This document shows positions 1 through 7,485 of a stretch of DNA of 33,746 nucleotides, one piece after another. The position numbers and the translations under genes are program-made. Each line of letters opens with the position of its first letter. Positions within the stretch are counted from its first letter, which is position 1. This DNA is from Candidatus Loosdrechtia aerotolerans (GTDB taxonomy: Bacteria > Planctomycetota > Brocadiia > Brocadiales > Brocadiaceae), in contig SOER01000037.1 of assembly GCA_021646405.1 (NCBI GenBank), positions 1-33,746 on the forward strand, written 5' to 3'. The notes beneath the pieces are model-generated. The model made no database searches. It was not told where the DNA came from and saw only the letters and a list, made by a program, of their open reading frames with translations.

Positions 1-42
1 GGCAACTTTTGCCATAAACGCTGAATTAAAACTCTTTCTCAT
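1..42 (-). CDS. IS3-family transposase OrfA, N-terminal fragment cut by window edge
   Basis: Reading leftward from the ATG at 42, the 14 visible codons give MRKSFNSAFMAKVA. This strongly resembles the start of IS3-family OrfA proteins, which commonly begin with a basic residue, a Phe, then F-K-A-K-V-A-L-E-A before the helix-turn-helix. An in-frame upstream ATG at 69 would add nine residues (MKGGPKEIR). An AGGAGG lies between the two starts, so the downstream ATG is preferred. OrfA normally supplies the DNA-binding part of the OrfAB transposase made by frameshifting. The rest lies outside the window, so intactness cannot be judged. The identification rests on a short but characteristic stretch. 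Confidence 0.6.
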   Translation of the reverse strand, partial: MRKSFNSAFMAKVA

Positions 43-125
43 CCTTATTTCTTTCGGACCTCCTTTCATCATTTATTTTACCAAAAATGACTCTTGATTA
101 CTGGTCCGAAAAACCCAGTCCATTA
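1..125 (-). mobile_element. Probable end of an IS3-family insertion sequence
   Basis: The orfA start near 42 to 69 places one terminus of the element within the next hundred or so bases. Read on the minus strand, the stretch at about 94-123 starts with TGGACTGGG followed by a T-run and TCGGACCAG. This is a plausible IS3-type terminus starting with TG. The exact end and any target duplication cannot be fixed because the other end is outside the window. Confidence 0.4.
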
Positions 126-415
126 TAAGTATCCTTTTGATAAGTTTGTTTATTCAAACTATTACGGTATTGAATATAGAACAATTAATTTATCCCCTCC
201 TAGAGAAAACGAGGTAATTCGCCTCTTCTTAAACCCATGTAAAAAAGTCAATCTAGGAGGGCTTAACAAGGATCACCCTTCTCCTTTAAATGCACAGATT
301 CAGGCGCGCGCTGTTGAATCAAATGTTGATTGGTGTCCACAATTCAACCTAGACAATGCTAAGCCATTAAACTTTTGATTCTAATTTAATAAATTTAATC
401 AAGAGGAATTGTTAA
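120..415. other. Non-coding or decayed stretch between IS end and lipoprotein gene
   Basis: No convincing gene is seen. A TTG-started open frame at 94-378 (+) would begin inside the probable IS end, has no recognisable domain and no ribosome site, and is not called. Two inverted repeats are visible. One has nine-base arms CCCTCCTAG (195-203) and CTAGGAGGG (253-261), with a small GAGG/CCTC hairpin nested inside. The other is GTTGAAT (313-319) with ATTCAAC (342-348). They could be the remains of a structured element. No function is assigned. Confidence 0.35.
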
Positions 416-859
416 ATGTATATAAAAACCTTGGTAGCAGGCTTTTTTATATTAATTATTGTTGGTTGTTCTTCTTTTACAAAAGAGCTGCTGATGGAGA
501 AACATTATAAAAGTTATGGTTATAACATAGACAAAAACTATCAGGACGTGTATAGAACAATATTAAACAAAGCAAAAGAGAAATATCAATCAGAAGAGGT
601 CGTACAACGTATGATAGTGGAAGGCAATCTATATTATGATATTAAACAGGGCGACGTTGCAGTGATCTTCTGCAGCATATATGGGTTTGATACAAAAGTG
701 TATTACAAGATCAATGCGTTGTCTGACGATAAAACAAGTATAGAAGTGTATCATGTTAGGCTATATTATAAGAAGCCAACGTATGATATCGAAGAATGGT
801 TTGGCGTCCAAAAAGTCACCTGTCTCTATTTTATAGAGCCGTTTAGTTCCAACTTCTAA
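416..859 (+). CDS. Small lipoprotein with a chimeric C-terminus
   Basis: A well-placed AAGAGGA ribosome site precedes the ATG. Residues 1-18 form a lipoprotein signal: Lys4, a hydrophobic core, and a lipobox ending I-V-G-Cys18, so the mature protein should be acylated and membrane-anchored. The remainder is a short alpha/beta domain (Y-Q-D-V-Y-R near 42-47; T-Y-D-I-E-E-W near 122-128) without a family I can name. From about residue 131 the frame runs through the antisense strand of truncated hsdS, so the last 15 or so residues are unlikely to be native. I infer that the original 3' end was replaced by a recombination event near 800-815. Whether the product is stable is unknown. Confidence 0.6.
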   Translation: MYIKTLVAGFFILIIVGCSSFTKELLMEKHYKSYGYNIDKNYQDVYRTILNKAKEKYQSEEVVQRMIVEGNLYYDIKQGDVAVIFCSIYGFDTKVYYKINALSDDKTSIEVYHVRLYYKKPTYDIEEWFGVQKVTCLYFIEPFSSNF

Positions 860-1576
860 ACCACTCAGTTCAGGCTTATGAAAAGTACCTTTGCCGAATG
901 ATCTGATTCCAAGTTCTGGATATTTACTATCGATAGTAATTTCAATTGGTCTGCGAGTTATAGGTCCGACTTTTTTCATAAGTTGAAATTCTGCCTTATC
1001 AATTAATTTACTGAAGATAGATAATAATGTGTGTCGCAATTCATTCTCTATTAAACGATTTATAGTTTTTGCTTTTTCGATCTTGCTTGTCAGTTCTTCA
1101 ATCCGTACTATGATACGATATTGTTCTGAAAGGGAGGGAAGAGAGATTTTCGTGGTAAGAAATCGTTCTTCTTTCAACCGGACACGATTTGTAGTTCCTT
1201 CACTAGCGGCCTTACAGAGATCAACAAAAAAGTGTGTTTTACTCATCCAGTCAAGAAATTTCGGAAGAATTCGTAAGGTATTTATTGTGAATACAGGAAA
1301 ATCTGAGCTTACTACAGCGCCGTCAAGAGAATCTGGTATAAGTCCAAAAGCACCGTTACGAGCATCAATACGCGATAATATAAACTGCTGTGGCTTAACA
1401 ACTAAACGTTTTGAAGACGCAATTTCAACGCCACTTACCACACCACGCAGTACAACACCTTTTCCCCAAAGCCGAACTGTCACTTGTCGATATTGTTTTT
1501 CCGGATTTATATCAATCCATTCATTAGATTTGGTGAGGATATCTCCTAACGGTACCATAGGCCAAACTTTACTCAT
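761..1576 (-). CDS. hsdS: Type I restriction-modification specificity subunit HsdS, 3'-truncated
   Basis: HsdS provides DNA target recognition for the HsdM/HsdR complex. The ATG at 1576 is chosen because it overlaps the stop of the preceding DUF1016 gene by 8 nt and gives a typical opening (SKVWPMVPLGDIL). A longer open frame upstream would lie wholly inside that gene. Residues 1-145 form the first target-recognition domain, with the family-typical I-D-A-R-N-G-A-F stretch at 70-77. Residues 146-195 form the central conserved helix (LPSLSEQYRIIVRIEEL). A second recognition domain begins near 200 but stops making sense after the Gly-Asp-Phe at 253-255. The last 16 residues are antisense lipoprotein sequence. 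Normal HsdS is about 400-450 residues and this frame is 271. It keeps one complete recognition half, so it might act as a dimerising half-subunit, or be dead. Confidence 0.85.
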   Translation of the reverse strand: MSKVWPMVPLGDILTKSNEWIDINPEKQYRQVTVRLWGKGVVLRGVVSGVEIASSKRLVVKPQQFILSRIDARNGAFGLIPDSLDGAVVSSDFPVFTINTLRILPKFLDWMSKTHFFVDLCKAASEGTTNRVRLKEERFLTTKISLPSLSEQYRIIVRIEELTSKIEKAKTINRLIENELRHTLLSIFSKLIDKAEFQLMKKVGPITRRPIEITIDSKYPELGIRSFGKGTFHKPELSGLEVGTKRLYKIETGDFLDAKPFFDIIRWLLII

Positions 1577-2858
1577 CGCCTTGTTCTCTTTTCGTTTTGA
1601 TCGCTGCTCTTCCCTCCAGTATCCTGCGAGTCCGCTCAAGTTCTGCTGCAATAGCCTTTTCATCCGGCAGTGCCGTGCGGTACTCTGCTGCAAGCACCTT
1701 GTTAGAAAGCCCTTCCAGGGCATAATGGGCGACGGCGTTATCTTTCTGGGCGCAGAGAATCAAGCCAACAGGTGGATTTTCACCGGCGTGAGTCCAATGC
1801 TCTTTAGCGTAATTAAGATAAAGGTGCATTTGACCGGCATCGGCATGGGTAAATTTGCCAAGTTTTAAGTCGATAACCACAAGACAGCGCAGTCGGCGAT
1901 GGAAGAAGACTAAATCCACACGATACCATTCATCCCCAATCCGCAGGCGACGCTGACGGCCTATAAAGGCAAACTCTCCGCCCAGTTCCAGTAAGAAGTT
2001 CTCCAATTTGAGGATCAACGCCTCTTCAAGGTCATTCTCAGAATATTCGTCTTTCAACCCAAGAAATTCCAGAATGAACGGGTCTTTAATCTCCTCTTCG
2101 GGTGTAACTGAATCTTCGGGGAGCGGCTTGGCTCCTTTTTTGAGCATAGCAGCCTTATTTCTGGATAGGGCGGTGCGTTCATAGTATTGTGTAGAAATTT
2201 GACGTTCCAGTTGCCGTACGCTCCAGCCTCCGCGTAATGCTTCTGCCTCATAGAAAGCACGTGCATCGGCATTTCGAACCCCAAGAAGTTTGATGTAGTG
2301 AGACCAGGGAAGTTGAAATCTCACTGCAAGTGCAGCCAGATATGATTTTGCAGACACTGTCTGCAGTTTTTCTGACAATGTCTGAAGATATGGTTCTCCA
2401 GTGAACTCATATTTTGATTCGCCAGACGGTGTCTGGCGAATCTGGTTATGGTTCATACTCGTGAATATTCCAGACGATGTCTGGAATATTTGAGATGGGC
2501 TCTTATTATTTAATTGTCCAGACGGTGTCTGGACAATTGCTGCGTAAGCCAGATAGAAGGAACGCATTTGAAAAAGATTACTACGCCCAAATCCACGTCC
2601 GAACTTTTTAGTCAAGTCTATGGCTAGATGGTCGATAAGTTTTTTCCCGTAATCAGCTTTGCCGCGCCCACCTTGTTCATACTCTACAATCCTTCTCCCA
2701 ATTTCCCAATATGTAGCTGTCATAATGGTATTGATAGTACGTATTGAGGTTTTGCGGGCTGATTCGAGCAGGTCAACGACTCCGGACAAGATGGCATCAT
2801 AGCCTTTTGCGACGGTGCGGTTATTGACTGGAACGGTTTTCTTTGAATTCTTTTTCAC
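1569..2858 (-). CDS. DUF1016/YhcG-type PD-(D/E)xK nuclease-fold protein inside the hsd operon
   Basis: The start is a GTG overlapping the hsdM stop as GTGA. The 3' end overlaps hsdS by 8 nt, so translation of the three genes is probably coupled. Residues 15-105 are the DUF1016 N-terminal helical/winged region (NTIMTATYWEIGRRIVEYEQ at 43-62; GFGRSNLFQMRSFYLAY at 89-105). Residues 180-235 continue it (LPWSHYIKLLGV; ALRGGWSVRQLERQI). Residues 285-395 are the PD-(D/E)xK-like domain, with Asp315 in V-D-L-V-F-F-H and the Asp330-Leu-Lys332 pair followed by G-K-F-T-H-A-D. Between the domains, residues 108-172 hold five Gln-Thr-x-Ser repeats encoded by palindromes. The family is linked to DNA cleavage and often found in defence islands. 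Its role with this type I system is inferred only from the operon. Confidence 0.88.
   Translation of the reverse strand: MKKNSKKTVPVNNRTVAKGYDAILSGVVDLLESARKTSIRTINTIMTATYWEIGRRIVEYEQGGRGKADYGKKLIDHLAIDLTKKFGRGFGRSNLFQMRSFYLAYAAIVQTPSGQLNNKSPSQIFQTSSGIFTSMNHNQIRQTPSGESKYEFTGEPYLQTLSEKLQTVSAKSYLAALAVRFQLPWSHYIKLLGVRNADARAFYEAEALRGGWSVRQLERQISTQYYERTALSRNKAAMLKKGAKPLPEDSVTPEEEIKDPFILEFLGLKDEYSENDLEEALILKLENFLLELGGEFAFIGRQRRLRIGDEWYRVDLVFFHRRLRCLVVIDLKLGKFTHADAGQMHLYLNYAKEHWTHAGENPPVGLILCAQKDNAVAHYALEGLSNKVLAAEYRTALPDEKAIAAELERTRRILEGRAAIKTKREQGDE
2349..2538. repeat. Five in-frame palindromes encoding Gln-Thr-x-Ser units in the DUF1016 gene
   Basis: Three strong palindromes lie at 2416-2442, 2464-2490 and 2512-2538. 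Each has 12-base arms around a 3-base centre, and their centres are exactly 48 bp apart. All share CCAGAC / GTCTGG inner arms, while the outer six bases differ (GATTCG, AATATT, AATTGT) yet remain perfectly self-complementary. Two weaker members follow toward the 3' end of the gene: 2349-2365 (eight-base arms) and 2370-2386 (mismatched). On the coding strand all five are in the same phase and encode Gln-Thr-x-Ser. RNA hairpins or a palindrome-spreading mechanism would each explain the outer-arm compensation. Confidence 0.9.
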
Positions 2859-4405
2859 GGTTTTATGCCTTCTGCCAGTATCTGTTTGATCTCATTCATG
2901 ATTTCTGTAATCCTGAGTTCTTTCTCAAGTATGGACTCAACTAATTGCTCCGGGGGCAGGTGCTCTAAATCATGCTTGCCGTTTGGGTTTTTGGCGTCAA
3001 GGTTATAACCGTTTTCAATGATTTTTCCGGCAGGAACCTTCCATGTATGCCCATTTTCCTGTCTGTCCTTCCACCACTCAATAACCGGTTTAAATTCCTC
3101 AAACTGCATAGGCTGTGTTTTGGTGTACTGCTTCCGGCCTTCCGGTAAGGGTATCTCGTAATACCAGATTTCTCCGGTAGGACCGTCCCGGTCAAAAAAT
3201 AACAAATTTGTAGGAATTCCTGTGTAAGGTGCAAAGACGCCGTTGGGCAGGCGTACAATGGTGTGTAAATTAAATTCTTCCAGAAGTTCTTTTTTGATGC
3301 GGGCACACACTCCATCCCCAAACAGGGTGCCATTAGGAACAACGATGCCGCATCGACCACCTCTTTTTCCACCTATTGGTCTTCTCAATTTTCTCATAAT
3401 CAATTGAAGAAAAAGCAGCGCCGTTTCGGCAGTCTGTTTGTCCTCCGGAAAATTTGAGAGTATCCCCCGTTCCTCTTCTCCTCCAAACGGTGGATTGGTA
3501 AGTATGACATCCACCCGATCCTTATCCCCTATTTCCCTTAAAGGGAAACGAAGGGAATTCCCCGGATCTATTTGCGGGTACTCAAGACCGTGAAGGAGTA
3601 AATTCATCTGGCATAATAAATATGGTAATGGCTTTGCATCGGAACCAAAAATCGACTCCTTCTGTAATTTCTGAAAATCTTCTGTCCTTTTACACTGTTT
3701 CCTGAGATGTTCAAATGTCTCAACCAGGAATCCTCCCGTACCACAGGCAGGATCAAGCACCACTTCACCTAATTTAGGATCTGTCACTTCAACCATGAAA
3801 CGGATTACCGGACGAGGCGTATAGAATTCCCCTGAATCTCCTGCGGTATCTCTCATCTCTTTTAGCATAGTCTCATAAAGATGAGATAAGGTATGTATTT
3901 CTTCAGAAGCGGTGAAATGGATGTTGTTGACTTTATTAACAACATCGCGCAGGAGATAGCCATTAACCATACGGTTTATTGTTCCTTTAAATACCGTGGC
4001 AATTACATCGCGCCTATCTCCTCCATTTGCACCATGCAAGTCCCTCAAGTAGGTAAACAGACCCGGTCCGTCTGTTCCATCAGGTCTGACTGCTTCCTCG
4101 CTGTTTATAAATGCAATAAGTTCGTCTCCTGTAATACCATCCTCTTTTGCAGCCCAATCTCTCCATCTGTAAGGAGGTTCGATTGCCGGTTTAAACTTTT
4201 TTCCTTCAAGTGTCGCCTCGGTTTCCCTCACCTTCTCCATATCGTCAAGGAATTTTAAGAACATTATCCAGGTGAGCATTGGGAGACGGTCCAGATCGCC
4301 GTTTAATCCCTTATCCTTACGCATAATGTCACGTGCAGATTTGATTAAACTCCCAAGCTGCTGTGCTGTAGTTTTAGGTGTTTCGGTTTTTGATTTTCGT
4401 ACCAT
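2855..4405 (-). CDS. hsdM: Type I restriction-modification system methyltransferase subunit HsdM
   Basis: This is the N6-adenine DNA methyltransferase subunit of a type I restriction-modification complex. Residues 10-165 are the HsdM N-terminal helical domain. Residues 170-440 are the catalytic domain, with the G-E-F-Y-T-P lead-in at 192-197, the AdoMet motif D-P-A-C-G-T-G-G-F at 218-226 and the catalytic N-P-P-F at 304-307. The 516-residue length is normal. The ATG start lies 12 nt after the hsdR stop, and its stop overlaps the GTG start of the DUF1016 gene. It appears intact, so methylation could persist if a working specificity subunit is available, here or elsewhere in the genome. Confidence 0.95.
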   Translation of the reverse strand: MVRKSKTETPKTTAQQLGSLIKSARDIMRKDKGLNGDLDRLPMLTWIMFLKFLDDMEKVRETEATLEGKKFKPAIEPPYRWRDWAAKEDGITGDELIAFINSEEAVRPDGTDGPGLFTYLRDLHGANGGDRRDVIATVFKGTINRMVNGYLLRDVVNKVNNIHFTASEEIHTLSHLYETMLKEMRDTAGDSGEFYTPRPVIRFMVEVTDPKLGEVVLDPACGTGGFLVETFEHLRKQCKRTEDFQKLQKESIFGSDAKPLPYLLCQMNLLLHGLEYPQIDPGNSLRFPLREIGDKDRVDVILTNPPFGGEEERGILSNFPEDKQTAETALLFLQLIMRKLRRPIGGKRGGRCGIVVPNGTLFGDGVCARIKKELLEEFNLHTIVRLPNGVFAPYTGIPTNLLFFDRDGPTGEIWYYEIPLPEGRKQYTKTQPMQFEEFKPVIEWWKDRQENGHTWKVPAGKIIENGYNLDAKNPNGKHDLEHLPPEQLVESILEKELRITEIMNEIKQILAEGIKP

Positions 4406-4417
4406 TGTAGTTTATTT

Positions 4418-6778
4418 TTAATTTGAATATATGAGATTTTGCAACTCTTCCAGGCTATCTTTTAGTGCTGTCGGTCCGCCAAAAAGTCCGGCTATTTCCA
4501 TGAGATTCCCATACCGTGATATAGGAGGTATTTTAAAGATGCTCGTATCTGTAAGCTGTTCTATTCCATAATCTATGTATTTATCAAGGATTTCATGTAA
4601 TACTTGCTTTGCTTCATTTCCGAATTTTTCAAAGAAGTCCTTCTTTTCCTTTTGCACCCTTTCTGCACGTTCTCTTCGGGTTCGCAGCGGGGCACTGTAT
4701 GCAACATGACATAAAAGATCAAAAGGATCGGCATCGTATTGTTTTGTAGCCTCGGCTAATTGCTCAAAGGTGATTCCTTTGTCTTTCAGTATGGACATAA
4801 TCTGTTTGCGCTGCTCCGTATTATTCCACTTTGGCTGAAACTCTGCTGCCGAGGTATACATACCCCTTAACTCCCTTGCCGTATAGTCAGTATATTTGAT
4901 AACTTCGAGTCTTTTACCGTGGGAATCAAGCTCATAAACAATATCTGCCACAATTTCAACGGAACCTCCATTTACATAGTATTTTTTCGGTATTCCTTCT
5001 GAATCATTGGACAGCGGCGGTTCATTGACAATGGATTCGGTTTCTCCTGGAAATTCATTTCCTTGTAACATGTTGGTAGTTTCTGCCGTGATATTGCCAT
5101 TTTGATCAATTTCTTCTTCTGTAATCGCAGCCGGTTCACCATCAAATTCCGGGTCTGCAAATAATCGTGTTGCACTGCCTGTATAATCGAGTATAGTAAA
5201 ATAGAGTTTGCCATAGTCTTCACGAACACGCGTCCCGCGGCCAATAATTTGTTTAAAATCTACCATAGAATTAACAACCTTGAATAGCACGATATTTTTA
5301 CAGGTAGGCGCATCAATTCCTGTTGTTAAAAGCAGCGAAGTGGTTAGTATAACCAGTGTTTTTGTCTCGATCTCCATAAATTTATCAAGATGGCCTCTTC
5401 CTATACTGCCTTCTTCTGAAACCACCCTGCAAACATAGTCAGGATGCTGTTGGGCAAGGTCCAAATTACCATTATTCAGTGCCTTGCGCATATCTTCGGC
5501 ATGTTCCTGATCGACACAGAATACAATAGTCTTCGCAAATCTGTCGGTTTTCATTAAGAAGTCGGTAAGATGTTTTGCCACTGCCTCTGTGCGGGCTTTT
5601 AATGAAAGAACTCGCTCAAATTCAGGTGTCCCATAAATACCATCGGGGATTTCCCGACCGTATTTATCCAGTTCTCCTTTTGTTGGACGCCAGCCAGTTG
5701 CATCAACGCTTGGTACGATACGATGCACGCGGTATGGTGCCAGGAAACCGTCCTCAATACCTTGCCTCAGACTGTAAATATAAACCGGATTTCCAAAATA
5801 CCGGTAGGTATCTCTGTTATCCTCTCTGAGGGGTGTTGCCGTCATGCCTATCTGATATGCTGGCTCAAAATGATCCAGTATTTCACGCCAATTGCTTTCG
5901 TCTTTGGCACTGCCTCTGTGGCATTCATCAACAATGATGAGATCAAAAAAGTCTCCTGGATATTGTTTATAAAGACCCGGTCGCCGTTCATCTTTTGCAA
6001 TTGCCTGATATGTTGAGAAATATATCTCCCTGCTTTTTACAGGCTCACCTTGAATTCGCCATCTCGCATCGCCAAAAGGGGTAAAGGTCTTATCTTTCGG
6101 ATCATCAATCAGAACATTTCTATCAGCAAGGTAAAGTACTTTCGGGCGTCTGTGCTCTCCTGTTCTGTTCCAGCGGGTATGCCACAATTTCCATATGATT
6201 TGAAATGCTATGTATGTCTTTCCTGTGCCGGTTGCCAGGGTTAACAGAATGCGTTTTTTGTTTTGGAGAACGGCCTTGACAGCACGGTTAATCGCAATTT
6301 CCTGATAATAGCGGAGGGTTTTGCCTGGCAGGGTATTGCATGGTATAAGAAGCCTTTCGGTAATCTCAGATATTATACCTTCGGATTGGCTAAGTCTTAC
6401 CCATAGTTCATCCGGAGTTGGAAAGTTTTCGAGATCGGTATCCTGACCAGTAATAAAATCATGCTCAATAATCCCCTTGCCATTTGTGGAATATGCGAAT
6501 TTCAAGCCAAGAATTTCTGCATATTCCTTAGCTTGCTGTAGTCCACCACCAGGAGTCCTGTATGCCGATTTTGCTTCGATAACGGCGATAGTAAAATCCC
6601 TTCTGTATTTGAGTAGATAATCGGCCCTTTTCTGTTTCTTTCGGAAGCAATTATTTCCAGCGATGACAATCCTGCCGTCTGTAAAGGTTTTCTGTTCGCT
6701 GATTTGATCATCATTCCAGCCGGCCACATAAATCTTCGGCAGGATATATTTTCTACAGGTATCAGCTTCAGTTATCAT
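4418..6778 (-). CDS. hsdR: Type I restriction enzyme motor/nuclease subunit HsdR
   Basis: HsdR translocates and cuts unmodified DNA using ATP. The N-terminal nuclease domain shows Asp53 and the Glu68-Ala-Lys70 pair, matching the PD-(D/E)xK layout, followed by the Q-Q-A-K-E-Y-A region. The superfamily 2 helicase core has Walker A A-T-G-T-G-K-T at 182-188, the D-E-C-H box at 284-287, T-A-T at 313-315, and a motif VI-like Q-I-I-G-R-G-T-R-V-R in the second RecA-like domain. The C-terminal part is the helical region that docks on the methylase. At 786 residues it matches the shorter EcoAI-like class. It is the first gene of the leftward operon and appears intact. Confidence 0.95.
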   Translation of the reverse strand: MITEADTCRKYILPKIYVAGWNDDQISEQKTFTDGRIVIAGNNCFRKKQKRADYLLKYRRDFTIAVIEAKSAYRTPGGGLQQAKEYAEILGLKFAYSTNGKGIIEHDFITGQDTDLENFPTPDELWVRLSQSEGIISEITERLLIPCNTLPGKTLRYYQEIAINRAVKAVLQNKKRILLTLATGTGKTYIAFQIIWKLWHTRWNRTGEHRRPKVLYLADRNVLIDDPKDKTFTPFGDARWRIQGEPVKSREIYFSTYQAIAKDERRPGLYKQYPGDFFDLIIVDECHRGSAKDESNWREILDHFEPAYQIGMTATPLREDNRDTYRYFGNPVYIYSLRQGIEDGFLAPYRVHRIVPSVDATGWRPTKGELDKYGREIPDGIYGTPEFERVLSLKARTEAVAKHLTDFLMKTDRFAKTIVFCVDQEHAEDMRKALNNGNLDLAQQHPDYVCRVVSEEGSIGRGHLDKFMEIETKTLVILTTSLLLTTGIDAPTCKNIVLFKVVNSMVDFKQIIGRGTRVREDYGKLYFTILDYTGSATRLFADPEFDGEPAAITEEEIDQNGNITAETTNMLQGNEFPGETESIVNEPPLSNDSEGIPKKYYVNGGSVEIVADIVYELDSHGKRLEVIKYTDYTARELRGMYTSAAEFQPKWNNTEQRKQIMSILKDKGITFEQLAEATKQYDADPFDLLCHVAYSAPLRTRRERAERVQKEKKDFFEKFGNEAKQVLHEILDKYIDYGIEQLTDTSIFKIPPISRYGNLMEIAGLFGGPTALKDSLEELQNLIYSN

Positions 6779-6843
6779 GTGAGTTTCTGATTATAGGATT
6801 TTATTCCTTTTAAAGGTAACAGGTATGGATTTATTGCCGAATT

Positions 6844-6872
6844 AAAGTAACAAACTTACTATTTAACGTCAA
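6844..6872 (-). promoter_or_regulatory. Candidate promoter of the hsd operon
   Basis: On the minus strand a TTGACG -35 (6867-6872) and a weak TACTTT -10 (6844-6849) are separated by 17 bp, about 65 bp upstream of the hsdR ATG. The -10 element matches consensus at only three positions, so this is tentative. Confidence 0.35.
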
Positions 6873-7050
6873 GAACTTTAAAAGGAAAAGGGAGCAAACC
6901 TTAACAGGTTGCCCGAGAACGTTACCAATAAATAAAGAAAAAATAGGGAAAAAATCTTTCGAAATGACAAATTTATCAAAAAAATAAAGATTTGGCCCAT
7001 CATGATTGCTGCGGGATAAGGAACAAAAAAAAAGAGGACGTCAACGGTAA

Positions 7051-7314
7051 GATGCCACATTTTCGATTCCACCGGTAAGCGGAGAATTGCTGGAAAGTTA
7101 TGCTGCCACCCTTGATGAAATCAAAGCACGCATACGGATTAAACGCTTGTATGTCGTTATGGCTGCTAATTGCAGCCATGATTTTATTGTATTGGGACAT
7201 TGGCAAGGCAATTCTTGAAAGGCAAAAAAACGAAGGCTGGGAGCAAAGGTTATTGATCGCCTTTCTGCCGACCTGCGCATAACCTTTCCTGATGTGAAAG
7301 GAAAGAAAAGGTAG
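7051..7314 (+). pseudogene. Decayed N-terminal fragment of a second DUF1016-family gene
   Basis: Three consecutive segments in two frames reconstruct a DUF1016 N-terminus. The frame at 7051 reads IPPVSGELLESYAATLDEIK then ARIR. The next frame, from about 7180, reads LYWDIGKAILERQKNEGW. The original frame resumes at 7243 with AKVIDRLSADLRITFPDVKG and stops at 7312-7314. This matches the family pattern of a Y-W-x-I-G helix followed by G-W-G-A-K-V-I-D-R-L. One frame change lies in about 7140-7185. The second is a missing G near 7241 that breaks G-W-G-A-K. The nuclease domain is absent. It is a different subfamily from the intact copy at 1569-2858. The flanks at 6873-7050 and 7315-7485 show no gene. 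Confidence 0.75.
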
Positions 7315-7485
7315 CCGCATGGCTTCAGGGGGAGGGAAGAACTTGAAAAAGGAAAGAGCATTTGAGAGCACATAAAACGAGCCAAGATTATAAACAGAAA
7401 AATCTGCGTCCCTCCGGGTCCTATTCCTGGTTTTGAAATTAAGCATGTATTTCGGATCTCACCATGAAATAGTTTGACAAAATTC

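Noticed and set aside
94-378. Plus-strand open frame of 94 codons
   Set aside because: It starts with TTG inside the probable IS terminus, has no ribosome site and no recognisable domain.
261-417. Integron attC-like boxes (GCTTAAC/GTTGAAT and ATTCAAC/GTTAAAT)
   Set aside because: The outer boxes fit the loose consensus, but the inner arms do not pair, so a folded attC site is not supported in this AT-rich stretch.
1029-1868. Long plus-strand open frame of 279 codons
   Set aside because: It is the antisense of hsdS and the DUF1016 gene, whose protein motifs are clear.
4172-4182. GGTTCGATTGC resembling a tRNA T-loop
   Set aside because: It lies inside hsdM coding sequence, with no acceptor or anticodon stem around it.
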